Shown: positions 44,253 through 52,792 of the stretch, piece by piece
Numbering within the stretch: position 1 is the first letter of the stretch
Layout of the letters: every line of letters begins with the position of its first letter
Origin: Gemmatimonadota bacterium
Lineage (GTDB): Bacteria > Gemmatimonadota > Gemmatimonadetes > Gemmatimonadales > GWC2-71-9
Length of the DNA stretch: 64,000 bases
Assembly (NCBI GenBank): GCA_029863245.1
Contig: JAOTVV010000003.1
Span: forward strand, 146,591-210,590
Reading direction: 5' to 3'
Notes under the pieces: generated by a model
What the model saw: only the letters and a program-made list of their open reading frames with translations
Databases searched by the model: none
Told to the model about the DNA's origin: nothing
Translations under genes and position numbers: made by a program

Positions 44253-46628
44253 ATGTCCGAGATTCCCTCCCGGCTCTCGACGGCCCTCGCCGACCGCTAC
44301 ACCATGGAGCGCGAGATTGGCAGCGGTGGGATGGCGACCGTCTATCTCGCCGAGGACCTGCGTCACGACCGCCCCGTCGCCCTCAAGGTCCTGAAGCCGG
44401 AGCTCGCGGCCGCCCTTGGCCCCGACCGGTTCCTCCGCGAGATCAAGACCACCGCCCAGCTCAGGCACCCCCACATTCTCCCGCTGCTCGATTCCGGGGA
44501 CGCCGACGGTACGCTGTTCTACGTGATGCCGTACGTGGAAGGCGAATCGCTGCGAGACCGGCTGAACCGCGAGAAGCAGCTGCCGGTCGAGGACGCGCTC
44601 CGGATCGCCCGTGAGGTGGCGGACGCCCTGAGCTACGCCCACAGCCACGACGTGCTGCACCGGGACATCAAGCCCGAGAACATCCTGCTGGAATCGGGGC
44701 ACGCGGTGGTGGCGGACTTCGGGATCGCCCGGGCGCTGACGGCGGCGGGCGGGGAGAAGCTCACCGAGACCGGCATGGCCGTGGGGACGCCCGCCTACAT
44801 GAGCCCGGAACAGAGTGCCGGCGAGCCGGCGATCGACGGCCGCTCCGACCTCTACGCGCTTGGCTGCGTGCTGTACGAGATGCTCGCCGGGGAGCCGCCG
44901 TTCACGGGGCCCACCGCCCAGGCCATCATCGCCAAGCGGCTCGCCGAGCCGCCGCCGCGGGTGTCGGTGGTGCGGGACGCGGTCCCGGCGAGTGTCGACG
45001 CGGCGCTCACCAGAGCCCTCGCCCGGGTGCCGGCGGACCGGTTCGGCACGGCGGCGCAGTTCGCCCAGGCGCTGACAGCGGCGGCCGGCGGCGAGCCCTC
45101 CGAGACTCGCAGAACCAGGCCCCTGACGCGCCGCGTCGTTGCGCTGATCGCGGGACTCACCGTGGTCGCTGCGGGCGTGGGCGTGGTGCTCAAGACCGGT
45201 GTTCTCCGGCCGCCCCGCAGTGCGGGCGGCGCGCCGCTGTCGTCCCTGGCGGTCCTGCCCGTCGCCAACCTCTCCGGCGATTCGACGCAGGAGTACTTCG
45301 CCGACGGCATGACGGACGCCCTCATCACGGAGCTCGGCAAGGTCTCGGCGCTGACGGTGCTCTCGCGCACCTCGGTGATTGGGTTCAAGGGGTCGCGCGA
45401 ACGGCTCCCCGAAATCGCCCGACAGCTGAATGTGGAGGGCATCCTCGAATCATCGGTTTTGCGGGAAGGCGGCCACGTGCGCATCATCGCGCGGCTCATT
45501 GACGCCCGTGACGCCCGTACCGAACGGAGCCTGTGGACCGACACGTACGACCGGGACGTCGCAAGCATACTGGTCCTGTATGCCGAAGTGGCGCGAACCA
45601 TCGCCGGCGCGATCGGGGCCACCCTGACGCCGGAGGAGACGCGGCACCTGCAGGTGAGCCGCAGGGTGGATCCGCAAGCGTACGATGAGTACCTGCTCGG
45701 GACGTACGAGTCCCAGGCCGCGACGGCCGCCGGCCAGGAGCAGGCGATGGTGCACTACCGGCGGGCGATCGCGCTCGACCCGACCTTCGCCGAGCCCCAC
45801 GCCGGCATCGTCGAGGCCTACTGGGGATTGAGTGGGTTCTGGGGCTCCCCCTCAGCGCAGGAGAGCGCCCCGTTGGTGCAGGCGGCCGCGGAGCGCGCCG
45901 TTGCGCTCGACCCGGGATCGGCACTGGCTCATGCGGCCCTGGCGCACGTGCGGTCGTTCTGGGAATGGCGCTGGGACGAGGCGGACGGCGAGTATCGCCG
46001 AGCGCTGGAGCTCAACTCGGGCCTCATGCTTGTGCACTTCCGGTACAGCGATTTCCTGTTGGCTATCGGTCGCTACGACGAGGCGGTGAAGCACGCCCTG
46101 CGCGCCGTGGAGCTCGATCCTCGCCATGCCCTCCAACGATTCAACCTGGCCGCGGTGTACTTCTACGCTGGGCGGTTCCAACAGTCCATCGCCGCCGCAG
46201 AGAAGGCCGTGGAGTTGGACTCCAGTTCGAGTTGGTCGCACTTGTATCATGGGTGGAACTACTCTGTGCTCGGCCGCCACCCGGAGGCCATCGAGGCCGT
46301 CGACCGGGCGCTGAGGTTGGACCCCGAGAACCAGTGGATCCGGGCCGGCGCTGCAGTGGTGTATGCACGCGCCGGACGGACAGCGGTCGCGCGCCGCTTG
46401 CTTGACTCGCTCCTCACCCTGGGCAGGAAGGGCACCTGGGTGGATCCGTACAACGTTGGGTTTGCGTACGCCTGGCTGGGCGAGACCGATCGGGCGCTGG
46501 ACTACTTCAACCGAGCCGTCGAACAGCGCAGCCTGCTGGTCGGGTTGCTGAGAGCCTATTGGCTGCCGGACAGCTTCAAGGCCGACCCACGCTACCACGC
46601 CCTCCTGCGGCGCATCAATCTGGAATAG
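44253..46628 (+). CDS. Ser/Thr protein kinase with TolB-like domain and TPR repeats
   Basis: A 791-residue membrane kinase. Residues 1-270 are a complete Hanks kinase: IGSGGMATVYLAEDL, VALKVL, HRDIKPENILLES, ADFGIARAL, GTPAYMSPEQSAG. A transmembrane helix lies at about 290-310 (VVALIAGLTVVAAGVGVVL). Next is a TolB/FlgO-like domain (SLAVLPVANLSGDSTQEYFA, DGMTDALITELGKVSALTVL, SRTSVIGFKG, SLWTDTYDR), as in many adenylate-cyclase-associated TPR proteins. About eight TPRs follow (AIALDPTFAEPHAGI onward). This architecture is greatly expanded in Gemmatimonadota and Acidobacteriota. I chose ATG 44253 over a TTG ten codons earlier because two truncated relatives in the window begin at the same place. 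Confidence 0.93.
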   Translation: MSEIPSRLSTALADRYTMEREIGSGGMATVYLAEDLRHDRPVALKVLKPELAAALGPDRFLREIKTTAQLRHPHILPLLDSGDADGTLFYVMPYVEGESLRDRLNREKQLPVEDALRIAREVADALSYAHSHDVLHRDIKPENILLESGHAVVADFGIARALTAAGGEKLTETGMAVGTPAYMSPEQSAGEPAIDGRSDLYALGCVLYEMLAGEPPFTGPTAQAIIAKRLAEPPPRVSVVRDAVPASVDAALTRALARVPADRFGTAAQFAQALTAAAGGEPSETRRTRPLTRRVVALIAGLTVVAAGVGVVLKTGVLRPPRSAGGAPLSSLAVLPVANLSGDSTQEYFADGMTDALITELGKVSALTVLSRTSVIGFKGSRERLPEIARQLNVEGILESSVLREGGHVRIIARLIDARDARTERSLWTDTYDRDVASILVLYAEVARTIAGAIGATLTPEETRHLQVSRRVDPQAYDEYLLGTYESQAATAAGQEQAMVHYRRAIALDPTFAEPHAGIVEAYWGLSGFWGSPSAQESAPLVQAAAERAVALDPGSALAHAALAHVRSFWEWRWDEADGEYRRALELNSGLMLVHFRYSDFLLAIGRYDEAVKHALRAVELDPRHALQRFNLAAVYFYAGRFQQSIAAAEKAVELDSSSSWSHLYHGWNYSVLGRHPEAIEAVDRALRLDPENQWIRAGAAVVYARAGRTAVARRLLDSLLTLGRKGTWVDPYNVGFAYAWLGETDRALDYFNRAVEQRSLLVGLLRAYWLPDSFKADPRYHALLRRINLE

Positions 46629-46884
46629 AAGCAGGCATGGCCACGACGGCCATACATGACGGCACTATGTGAACGATGTAGTCCCTGAAGTCTTTCCGGG
46701 TCTCCTTGTTCTTCGATCCAGAGGAGTTGCGGCCGGGCTCGAACTAGCCGGCGAGGTGGGGTGTGTTTTGGGGTGCGTTTCTTACGGCATAATACGACAT
46801 GCGTGTCGTGAAAGTACGGCACCGACGCCTCGGATCCCCCGGAAAACCGGCAAGATGTCGTTCTTTCTATGAACCCGAGTGAGA

Positions 46885-47167
46885 ATGGGGTTGAGTGCAA
46901 CCGTCGATGCGCTCGCATCAACGCTCGCACTCGTGCTCGCCGTCGCTGGCGCTCCGGCATCGCATCAGGGGGTCGCGGGTTGAATGAAGCACCGGCGGCG
47001 GCCGGTGCTTCCTTCCGCTCTGTTCGCGTCGCGCTTAGGGCGCTCGCTCACGTCGCGTGATCGGCGCGTCGGCAGCGGCAGACGCTTGATCCGCTCACTC
47101 CCCGTCGGCGGCGACGCCGCCTCAGGGTCGCACCGCGTCAAATCCCGCCGTCCCGACTGGCGGAAGT
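46885..47167. repeat. 284-bp direct repeat, copy 2
   Basis: Second copy of the repeat at 43835-44118, same orientation, on the other side of the kinase-TPR gene. The 11-bp hairpin and the tRNA-like 3' end (47138-47157) are kept. Differences cluster at the left end and around 47081-47122. The sequence between the kinase stop and this repeat (46629-46884) shows a weak hairpin at 46637-46653 and nothing else. Confidence 0.75.
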
Positions 47168-47298
47168 TAAGAAAGCGTAACAAGATAGAGGGCGGGTGGT
47201 CCAGGTTCGGATCGCTCGCCCTTTGGTCGCTTGGCGGCAGCAGTGCGGAAACGCAGTGAAGGCACGGTTCTGCCCGCGGGCGAGAGAGGGAGGCGGGT

Positions 47299-47538
47299 AT
47301 GGCTGTGATCTGTGATTCGTCGGGGCGCACGTACCATCCCGAAGCGTTCACTACCGAGTCCACGCTCGAGGGCAGCGTGGTTGCGGAGGATGAGCCCACC
47401 GGCTCGCCAGTTGCACCCCGGGTGGCTACGGGTCACTTTCCCTTCGACCCGACCTCTCTAGGTCGTTTCGTGGCGGGATTCCCCAAGGGGCCTCCAGCCA
47501 TCGGGGATGCAGCATTTCTCAAAGGCCCCGGAAACTGA
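47299..47538 (+). CDS. Small hypothetical protein, doubtful
   Basis: A 79-codon frame with a good GGGAGG-type site before the ATG. It starts MAVICDSSGRTYHPEAFTTE and has no membrane segment, low-complexity run or recognised domain. It ends 28 bases before the TAT oxidoreductase gene. It could be a short gene or a remnant; the rest of 47168-47565 shows nothing else. Confidence 0.25.
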   Translation: MAVICDSSGRTYHPEAFTTESTLEGSVVAEDEPTGSPVAPRVATGHFPFDPTSLGRFVAGFPKGPPAIGDAAFLKGPGN

Positions 47539-47565
47539 CTATCACCCAAGATCGAGATTCTTGCC

Positions 47566-48915
47566 ATGAGAAAACACCTTTCCCGCCGTGATTTCCTGCA
47601 CACGAGTGTCGCGGCTGCAGGAGGAGTCGTCGCGGCCGAGTCGGTACTCCTCGGGTCACGACCAGCCGAGGCGTCCAGGCTCCGCGTTCCGGCGAGTGAC
47701 CGCGTCCGGTTCGGAATGATTGGCGTCGGCATGCAGGGGTCTGGTCTGCTCGCCACCGCGCTGGCCATCGGAACCGAGTGTGTCGCAGCGGCGGATCTGT
47801 ATGACGGCAGACATACGCTTGCCAAAGAGATCGCCGGAGACGCGAGCCTTCCGACAACCCGCCGCTATCAGGACCTGCTCGAACGCAAAGACATCGACTG
47901 CGTCATCGTTGCGGTGCCCGACCACCATCACCGTCAAATCGTCGTGGATGCCGTGAGCGCGGGCAAGGACGTGTACTGTGAAAAGCCGATGTCGCATACC
48001 GTGTCCGACGGTATGGAGATGGTCGCAGCCGTACGAAAGTACGATCGGATCGTACAGGTAGGCTCGCAGCGCGTCAGTTCCGCTCTGTGTGCGAAGGCCA
48101 ATGAGTTGTACCGGGACGGCGCCATCGGCGAGGTGTCGATGGTCGAACTATCGCTCGGTCGCAATACGCCCACGGGAGCGTGGCAGTATCCGCCGCCGCC
48201 CGACCTCTCGCCGCAAACACTCGATTGGGATGCCTGGCTGGGCTCCGCTCCCAGGATCCCCTTCAATCCGCTCCACTTTGCGCGCTGGCGATGCTGGAAG
48301 GAATACGGAACAGGAGCCGCGGGTGACCTGATGGTGCATCTCATCTCCGGCATGCTGTACACGCTGGGATGGAATGAGCCGCCGCGGTCGGCGCAGTCGC
48401 TCGGCGGCATCGTTCGCTGGAAGGACGGCCGCAACATGCCCGACCTCCACGCGGTGCTGTTCGACTATCACGGCGTGCCCGTGTTCGTGCGGCTCGGCCT
48501 CGGCACGGAAACACCAGAGGTCGCCCGCTTCATGGGACCGAACGGAATACTAGAAGCGACCAGCCAGGCGCTCGCCCATTCGCCGCAGGTCGGAGAGGAC
48601 CGATCACCGAGTTACTACGCCTACGGATTTCCAAGCAAGATGCGCGAGGAGTACTTCGAGAAGTGGCACGCCGAACACGATCCCGAACCCGGCAGTGAAC
48701 CCGTCGACGGCGTGACCACGTATCACGGACCGCACTGGGACGACGACACGGCGCATGTCTGGGGCTTCTTTGAGGCCGTGAAGACACGCGAACGGGTTGC
48801 GCAGGACGCCGTCTTCGGTAACCATGCGGCGATCGCCTGTCACATGGCAAACGAGTCATACTTCCGCCAGGCCCCTGTTCGCTGGGACGAGGCGTCCCGG
48901 AGCGTCAAGAGCTAG
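47566..48915 (+). CDS. TAT-exported Gfo/Idh/MocA family oxidoreductase
   Basis: A 449-residue NAD(P)-dependent sugar dehydrogenase-like enzyme. It begins MRKHLSRRDFLHTSVAAAGG, a twin-arginine signal, so it is exported folded with its cofactor. The Rossmann fold starts FGMIGVGMQGSGLLATAL, and the family motif CEKPMSH (with the lysine that contacts the nicotinamide) is present, as is VAVPDHHHRQIVVDA. The C-terminal beta domain contains GTGAAGDLMVHLISGMLYTLGW, with the His expected in the active site. Exported members act on unusual sugars or glycosides; some are retaining NAD-dependent glycosidases (GH109-like). The substrate is not evident. It is a single gene with no clear operon partner. Confidence 0.9.
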   Translation: MRKHLSRRDFLHTSVAAAGGVVAAESVLLGSRPAEASRLRVPASDRVRFGMIGVGMQGSGLLATALAIGTECVAAADLYDGRHTLAKEIAGDASLPTTRRYQDLLERKDIDCVIVAVPDHHHRQIVVDAVSAGKDVYCEKPMSHTVSDGMEMVAAVRKYDRIVQVGSQRVSSALCAKANELYRDGAIGEVSMVELSLGRNTPTGAWQYPPPPDLSPQTLDWDAWLGSAPRIPFNPLHFARWRCWKEYGTGAAGDLMVHLISGMLYTLGWNEPPRSAQSLGGIVRWKDGRNMPDLHAVLFDYHGVPVFVRLGLGTETPEVARFMGPNGILEATSQALAHSPQVGEDRSPSYYAYGFPSKMREEYFEKWHAEHDPEPGSEPVDGVTTYHGPHWDDDTAHVWGFFEAVKTRERVAQDAVFGNHAAIACHMANESYFRQAPVRWDEASRSVKS

Positions 48916-48991
48916 AGGGGAAGAACTGACGCCAGATTTGTCATCATCTGGACGACGACAGCCGACCTGCTCGTCCTGAGTTGGGAGTCAC

Positions 48992-49132
48992 TCCGATCCC
49001 GGCGGCGACGGCTTCACCGCCGGAAACGTGGTCACGTTGGTGGAGTTTCTGCGGGCCCGCGGCGTCAATCTGGACGGCGTGACTCGGAGCGACACGCATG
49101 CCACCGAGCTGGGAAGGAAGACTGTCAGGTGA
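48992..49132 (+). pseudogene. C-terminal fragment, possibly of a 5'-nucleotidase-like hydrolase
   Basis: A 46-codon stretch ending at TGA reads GGDGFTAGNVVTLVEFLRAR, then GVNLDGVTRSDTHATELGRK. The motif GGDG(F/Y)T followed by 'L(V/I)E(F/Y)L' is reminiscent of the C-terminal domain of 5'-nucleotidase family enzymes. There is no start region and no upstream domain. The assignment is weak. Confidence 0.25.
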
Positions 49133-49157
49133 CTACGACTCTTGTCCACGCTGGCAA

Positions 49158-49883
49158 TCAATCCTCATGATTTGCAGATACAGTTTGATCGATCAGACAA
49201 TCGACATTGTCATGTAACCAGAGGAATGACGCCGGCAATGTCGTCGTCACCTTTCCCGACAACAGCCCGGCGATTGCCTGCTCTTTCCCTTCACCGGCCA
49301 CCAGCAGAATGATTCTTCTGGACGCCAAGATCTCCTGCATGCCGAGCGTGAGCCCGAAATGGGGCGTACGCTCCATTGACCGCACCATGCTGTGTCGACG
49401 GGATTCCTCAGACAAGCGCGCCACGTGACAATGGGGTATCAGAAACGGCCCTGGCTCATTGAATCCAATGTGGCCATTGATGCCAAGTCCCAAGATGCAC
49501 ACATCGATCGGCCCGCGTTGCGCCAACTCCGTGCCAATTCGCTTGCATTCTTCAGCAGGCTCTGCGGGGTTCGAGGCGAAGGATATATACCGCTCCGGCG
49601 ATATTCCCAGTGGATCCAACAACCGGTTTCGCAGGTACCTCTCGGATGATCCAGGATCATTCTCGGGAATACCGCACCACTCATCCACCTTGATTATCCT
49701 GAGATCGTCGAAGAACGCTCTATCTGCTTCAGCCTTCCTTGCCAGCTCTTCATACAAACCGCTCGGCGAGCTTCCGCTCGTCGCACACAAGAACAGGTTC
49801 TTTCGCGTGTCGATTTCGGAGATGACCAGCGAGGCTGCCTGGACGCTCAAGCTCTCATAATCCTCGCAGTAGACGATGTTCAT
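49158..49883 (-). CDS. nagB: Glucosamine-6-phosphate deaminase family protein
   Basis: Converts glucosamine-6-phosphate to fructose-6-phosphate and ammonia, or is a close relative acting on another amino sugar. The protein has 241 residues. Motifs: ATSGSSPSGLYEEL (phosphate loop), IIKVDEWCGI with the catalytic Asp, and CILGLGINGHIGFNEPG with the His/Glu pair. VAGEGKEQAIAGLLSG near the C-terminus also fits. The usual C-terminal lid of the long NagB form is absent, as in short bacterial NagB proteins. Base composition is clearly less GC-rich than in most of the window. It lies 364 bases downstream of an oxidoreductase gene on the same strand. Confidence 0.9.
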   Translation of the reverse strand: MNIVYCEDYESLSVQAASLVISEIDTRKNLFLCATSGSSPSGLYEELARKAEADRAFFDDLRIIKVDEWCGIPENDPGSSERYLRNRLLDPLGISPERYISFASNPAEPAEECKRIGTELAQRGPIDVCILGLGINGHIGFNEPGPFLIPHCHVARLSEESRRHSMVRSMERTPHFGLTLGMQEILASRRIILLVAGEGKEQAIAGLLSGKVTTTLPASFLWLHDNVDCLIDQTVSANHED

Positions 49884-50247
49884 GCTAGAACCAGGCCCTG
49901 TCTCCTGGCGTATACGCTACGCATCCATCATATCGGCCCGGTACGGGATTGTATCGCAACGCCTGCGTTACGCCGGGTTCCGACGTGAAGTATCCCCAAA
50001 TGGTGAGCTGTTTCATCATCGCGCCAAAAGTGGATATCGTCGTCGTCCGCTCTGTTGCTCGCTATCCGATCAAAGTCACTCAAGAGATCGTGGCGTTGCC
50101 GAGACGACAGCTCCAGGACGTTCTGCGAATGCTTGGTCTGCGATGCGCTGCTCACCTCCCTCAGACCCGCTGTGAATATCTCGGCTTCAGCTTCATCATA
50201 GCAATCCATCACGTCGTTGCATAATTCCTCAACTCATTTCGTGACAA
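49884..50247. other. 364-base gap, nothing recognised
   Basis: AT-richer than the surroundings, between two minus-strand genes. Short frames exist on both strands, but none has a ribosome-binding site and a recognisable family. It may contain decayed coding sequence. Confidence 0.4.
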
Positions 50248-51327
50248 TTACTTTTTCCAGAGTTTGTATGGTTTGTCGGCATCAGTCTCAAAGGGCAACA
50301 TCACCTTTCGTCCGGTGCCCGCTGATTCATACGCCGCGAAGATGACCTCGAGCACCGCTCTTCCGTCTTCACCTGTCACCAGTGGTTGCGTGTCATGTTT
50401 CACGCAGTGAACGAAATGCTCGAATTCCTGAGGAAAGCCATAATTCCAAATCTCCTCATACATCGTGAAGCTCCACCCAGCGGTAATCCCCGCTTTCTCG
50501 ACGGCGTAACCAACTCCTTTTGTGCTGTAGGTCTGGATTGAATTGCCTTGCAGGACATCGGCATAGGCCACCCCCCCCGAGCCATGGATCTCTGCCCGGT
50601 CGTCCATTCCTCCCAGCTTTGTCCAACTCTCCTCGGCGACTGCAATCACGCCATTCGCGAATTCGAGAATGATGATTGAATTGTCGTCACCCTTCGTCTT
50701 CGTCGTATGGACACTCGTGCTCATCTGGGCATAGACGGATGCGATGGGGGCTCTGCCATTCAGCCAACGGAAGAACTCGATGGCGTGGCATCCCATGTCC
50801 ATGGTCACCCCTCCACCCGATCGCTCCACGTCCCAAAAATGATCTGCATGTGGCCCATCGTGTTTTTCGGATTGCTTCAGCAGTACGGGCTTGCCCAGGG
50901 CGCCTTCATCCAACAGCCCCTTCAATCGTACGTATTTCGGAGTGAAACACAGTTCTTCGGCATACATCAATTTGACATTCGCCCCCTTGCAGGCGTCGAT
51001 CATGCGGTCCGCCTCGGCCAGATTCATGCACAATGGCTTCTCGATCACGACATGCTTGCCGGCCTTTGCTGCCGCGAGTGTGATCTCACAATGGAGGAAG
51101 TTTGGTACACCTATGACGACCATATCGATGTCGTCCATGGCCAACATTTGATCGAGGGCAGAGAAGTGATTGGGTATGCTGTACTTCTCTGCAAAATCCC
51201 TTGCGTGTGCGCCAGTCGGTGACATGACCGCCAGGACCTCTGCGTCTGCGACCGATTGCAGGGCCTCTGCATGGATCGTGGAGATGAACTGCGACCCAAT
51301 GAGTCCTACGCCTATTCTGTCATCCAT
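50248..51327 (-). CDS. Gfo/Idh/MocA family oxidoreductase, cytoplasmic
   Basis: A 359-residue dinucleotide-binding dehydrogenase without a signal peptide. It has the Rossmann start RIGVGLIGSQFISTIHAEAL and the catalytic-lysine motif HVVIEKPLCMNLAEADRMID. The C-terminal half reads WDVERSGGGVTMDMGCHAIE, with the active-site His-containing GCHAIE, and GGVAYADVLQGNSIQTYS. Members oxidise inositols, glucose derivatives or similar sugars. Next to it lies a broken GMC oxidoreductase gene. The pairing of the two families is common in sugar-oxidising clusters. Its composition is AT-richer than the neighbourhood, like nagB, which suggests the two came in together. Confidence 0.9.
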   Translation of the reverse strand: MDDRIGVGLIGSQFISTIHAEALQSVADAEVLAVMSPTGAHARDFAEKYSIPNHFSALDQMLAMDDIDMVVIGVPNFLHCEITLAAAKAGKHVVIEKPLCMNLAEADRMIDACKGANVKLMYAEELCFTPKYVRLKGLLDEGALGKPVLLKQSEKHDGPHADHFWDVERSGGGVTMDMGCHAIEFFRWLNGRAPIASVYAQMSTSVHTTKTKGDDNSIIILEFANGVIAVAEESWTKLGGMDDRAEIHGSGGVAYADVLQGNSIQTYSTKGVGYAVEKAGITAGWSFTMYEEIWNYGFPQEFEHFVHCVKHDTQPLVTGEDGRAVLEVIFAAYESAGTGRKVMLPFETDADKPYKLWKK

Positions 51328-51339
51328 ATCAATTCCATG

Positions 51340-51826
51340 TCATGAATGGCCATCCGCAAGCTGATCTGCGGCGAATGAAGCGGTCCTCGCCGTGAGTGCC
51401 ATATAGAGAAGCGACGGACTCTGGTTTCCTGTACTGGTCATGCGAGCACCATCTGTTACGAATACGTTCTTGCAGGCATGCATGTGACTGAATGCACGCA
51501 AGAGTGAAGTGTCAGGATCTTCCCCCATTCTCACTCCACCGATCTCATGGATATCGAGGCCAGGTGGCTGCATCTTCGTAGCCAATTGTCCACTCGATTC
51601 CGTTGCCGTACGTTGCCGGTGCCTTGAATTCATAATCGCTCCACCGCTGGCAGGTCCGGCCCCAGGTTAGCGATCTCCCGCCCACCTGGTATCCTCTGAT
51701 CCAGTCGAATGGTCGTTCCTGAACCTACGGGTGATCGTCGTCTTCGATGAAGCAGTGGGCGGTATCCTCGGCGAACCCCGCTGCCTTGGCAATGAGCGGA
51801 TTCGCATCCAAAAACGCCTTCGTCAT
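51340..51826 (-). pseudogene. GMC-family oxidoreductase, internally deleted and with in-frame stop
   Basis: The N-terminal part reads MTKAFLDANPLIAKAAGFAE, then DTAHCFIEDDDHP, a stop codon, [20 protein letters not shown] and [20 protein letters not shown]. After YEDAATW the sequence changes frame and jumps to the C-terminal end: [40 protein letters not shown] and LLYMALTARTASFAADQL. About 300 residues of the middle and the FAD-binding N-terminus are missing. Intact relatives are flavin-dependent sugar or alcohol dehydrogenases of about 570 residues. Confidence 0.75.
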
Positions 51827-51922
51827 CTTCCCCCGTTGTCACGTGTCTCAAACGTGAAGTGGTCACGGCCGCGTCTCGTCGAGGAAGGCGTCGTCCAGGC
51901 ATGCGCGGTGTCACGACGTCCT

Positions 51923-52792
51923 CTATTGGGGAAGCTTTCTCCGCACGTCCTGCAGGAGCTCGTCGAACTCCCGATAGGCGGGTCCCACGCGACGAGCCAC
52001 ATCCCCATCCACCGCTACGAGATCGTCCACCCGAGCCTGCATCGCCCGGCATCTGGCGGGGGTGCTCACCATAGGAGCCGCACCTGCTCGAGTATCGCCT
52101 TCACCTGGCACACCTTCCGCGGGCGCTGCCGGCCGGGCGTGGTGGGTCGCTGCTGTCAGTAGCTCCGATGCCCGGTCGAACGCGCCCGCTTTCCATGCGA
52201 TGTAACCCTGGTAGAAGTGCGCCGGCACACTGGAGTAGTTCGAACCGACGACCGCATCGAAATAGTCGAGCGCCTTCTCCAGATTTCCCTGAACCAGGGC
52301 GATCTCGCCGAGACGGAGGAGTGATCCGGTCTCCTCGCGGTTGATCGCCAGCGCGCGCTGCAACTCGGCCGTAGCTCTCTCGGGCTGGAGCATCTCCTGC
52401 TCGCCGACACAGAAATACAGAGCGCCCAACTGCGAATGCGCACGAGCACTGGTGGGATCGATCTCCACCAGCCGCTGCCAGGATTGCTCCGCCGCCGCGA
52501 GGTTCCCCAGGTCGAAGTGCATGTTCCCCAGGTAGTAGAGCGCATCTTGATGCTCGGGGTTGAGTCCCAAGGCACGGGTATACTCTTCCACCGCTTCGCG
52601 CGACCGTCCCGCAATGCGGTGTTCGGTGGCTCGGCGGTACGCCTCCCAAAAACGGTGGATCCGGCCACGATCCTCGATCGAGATCCCAGTGGAATCGACA
52701 CTGCCCGTCGTCCCCGACGACCCGCTCTTCAAGACCGTGATCGCCGCGAAGAGCACACCAAACGCAATGAGCAAGCCCGCGAGACGCCTCAC
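51923..52792 (-). CDS. Membrane-anchored TPR protein
   Basis: A 289-residue protein with one N-terminal transmembrane helix (LAGLLIAFGVLFAAITVL) and about four TPRs: AVEEYTRALGLNPEHQDALY, YLGNMHFDLGNLAAAEQSWQ, ATAELQRALAINREETGSLL and ALVQGNLEKALDYFDAVVGS. I chose the GTG at 52792, which overlaps the stop of the upstream FG-GAP gene; the longer frame would run backwards into that gene. The last 60 residues are not recognised. It is the third gene of an operon with a multihaem cytochrome and an FG-GAP/ASPIC protein, and may hold that complex together. Confidence 0.85.
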   Translation of the reverse strand: MRRLAGLLIAFGVLFAAITVLKSGSSGTTGSVDSTGISIEDRGRIHRFWEAYRRATEHRIAGRSREAVEEYTRALGLNPEHQDALYYLGNMHFDLGNLAAAEQSWQRLVEIDPTSARAHSQLGALYFCVGEQEMLQPERATAELQRALAINREETGSLLRLGEIALVQGNLEKALDYFDAVVGSNYSSVPAHFYQGYIAWKAGAFDRASELLTAATHHARPAAPAEGVPGEGDTRAGAAPMVSTPARCRAMQARVDDLVAVDGDVARRVGPAYREFDELLQDVRRKLPQ

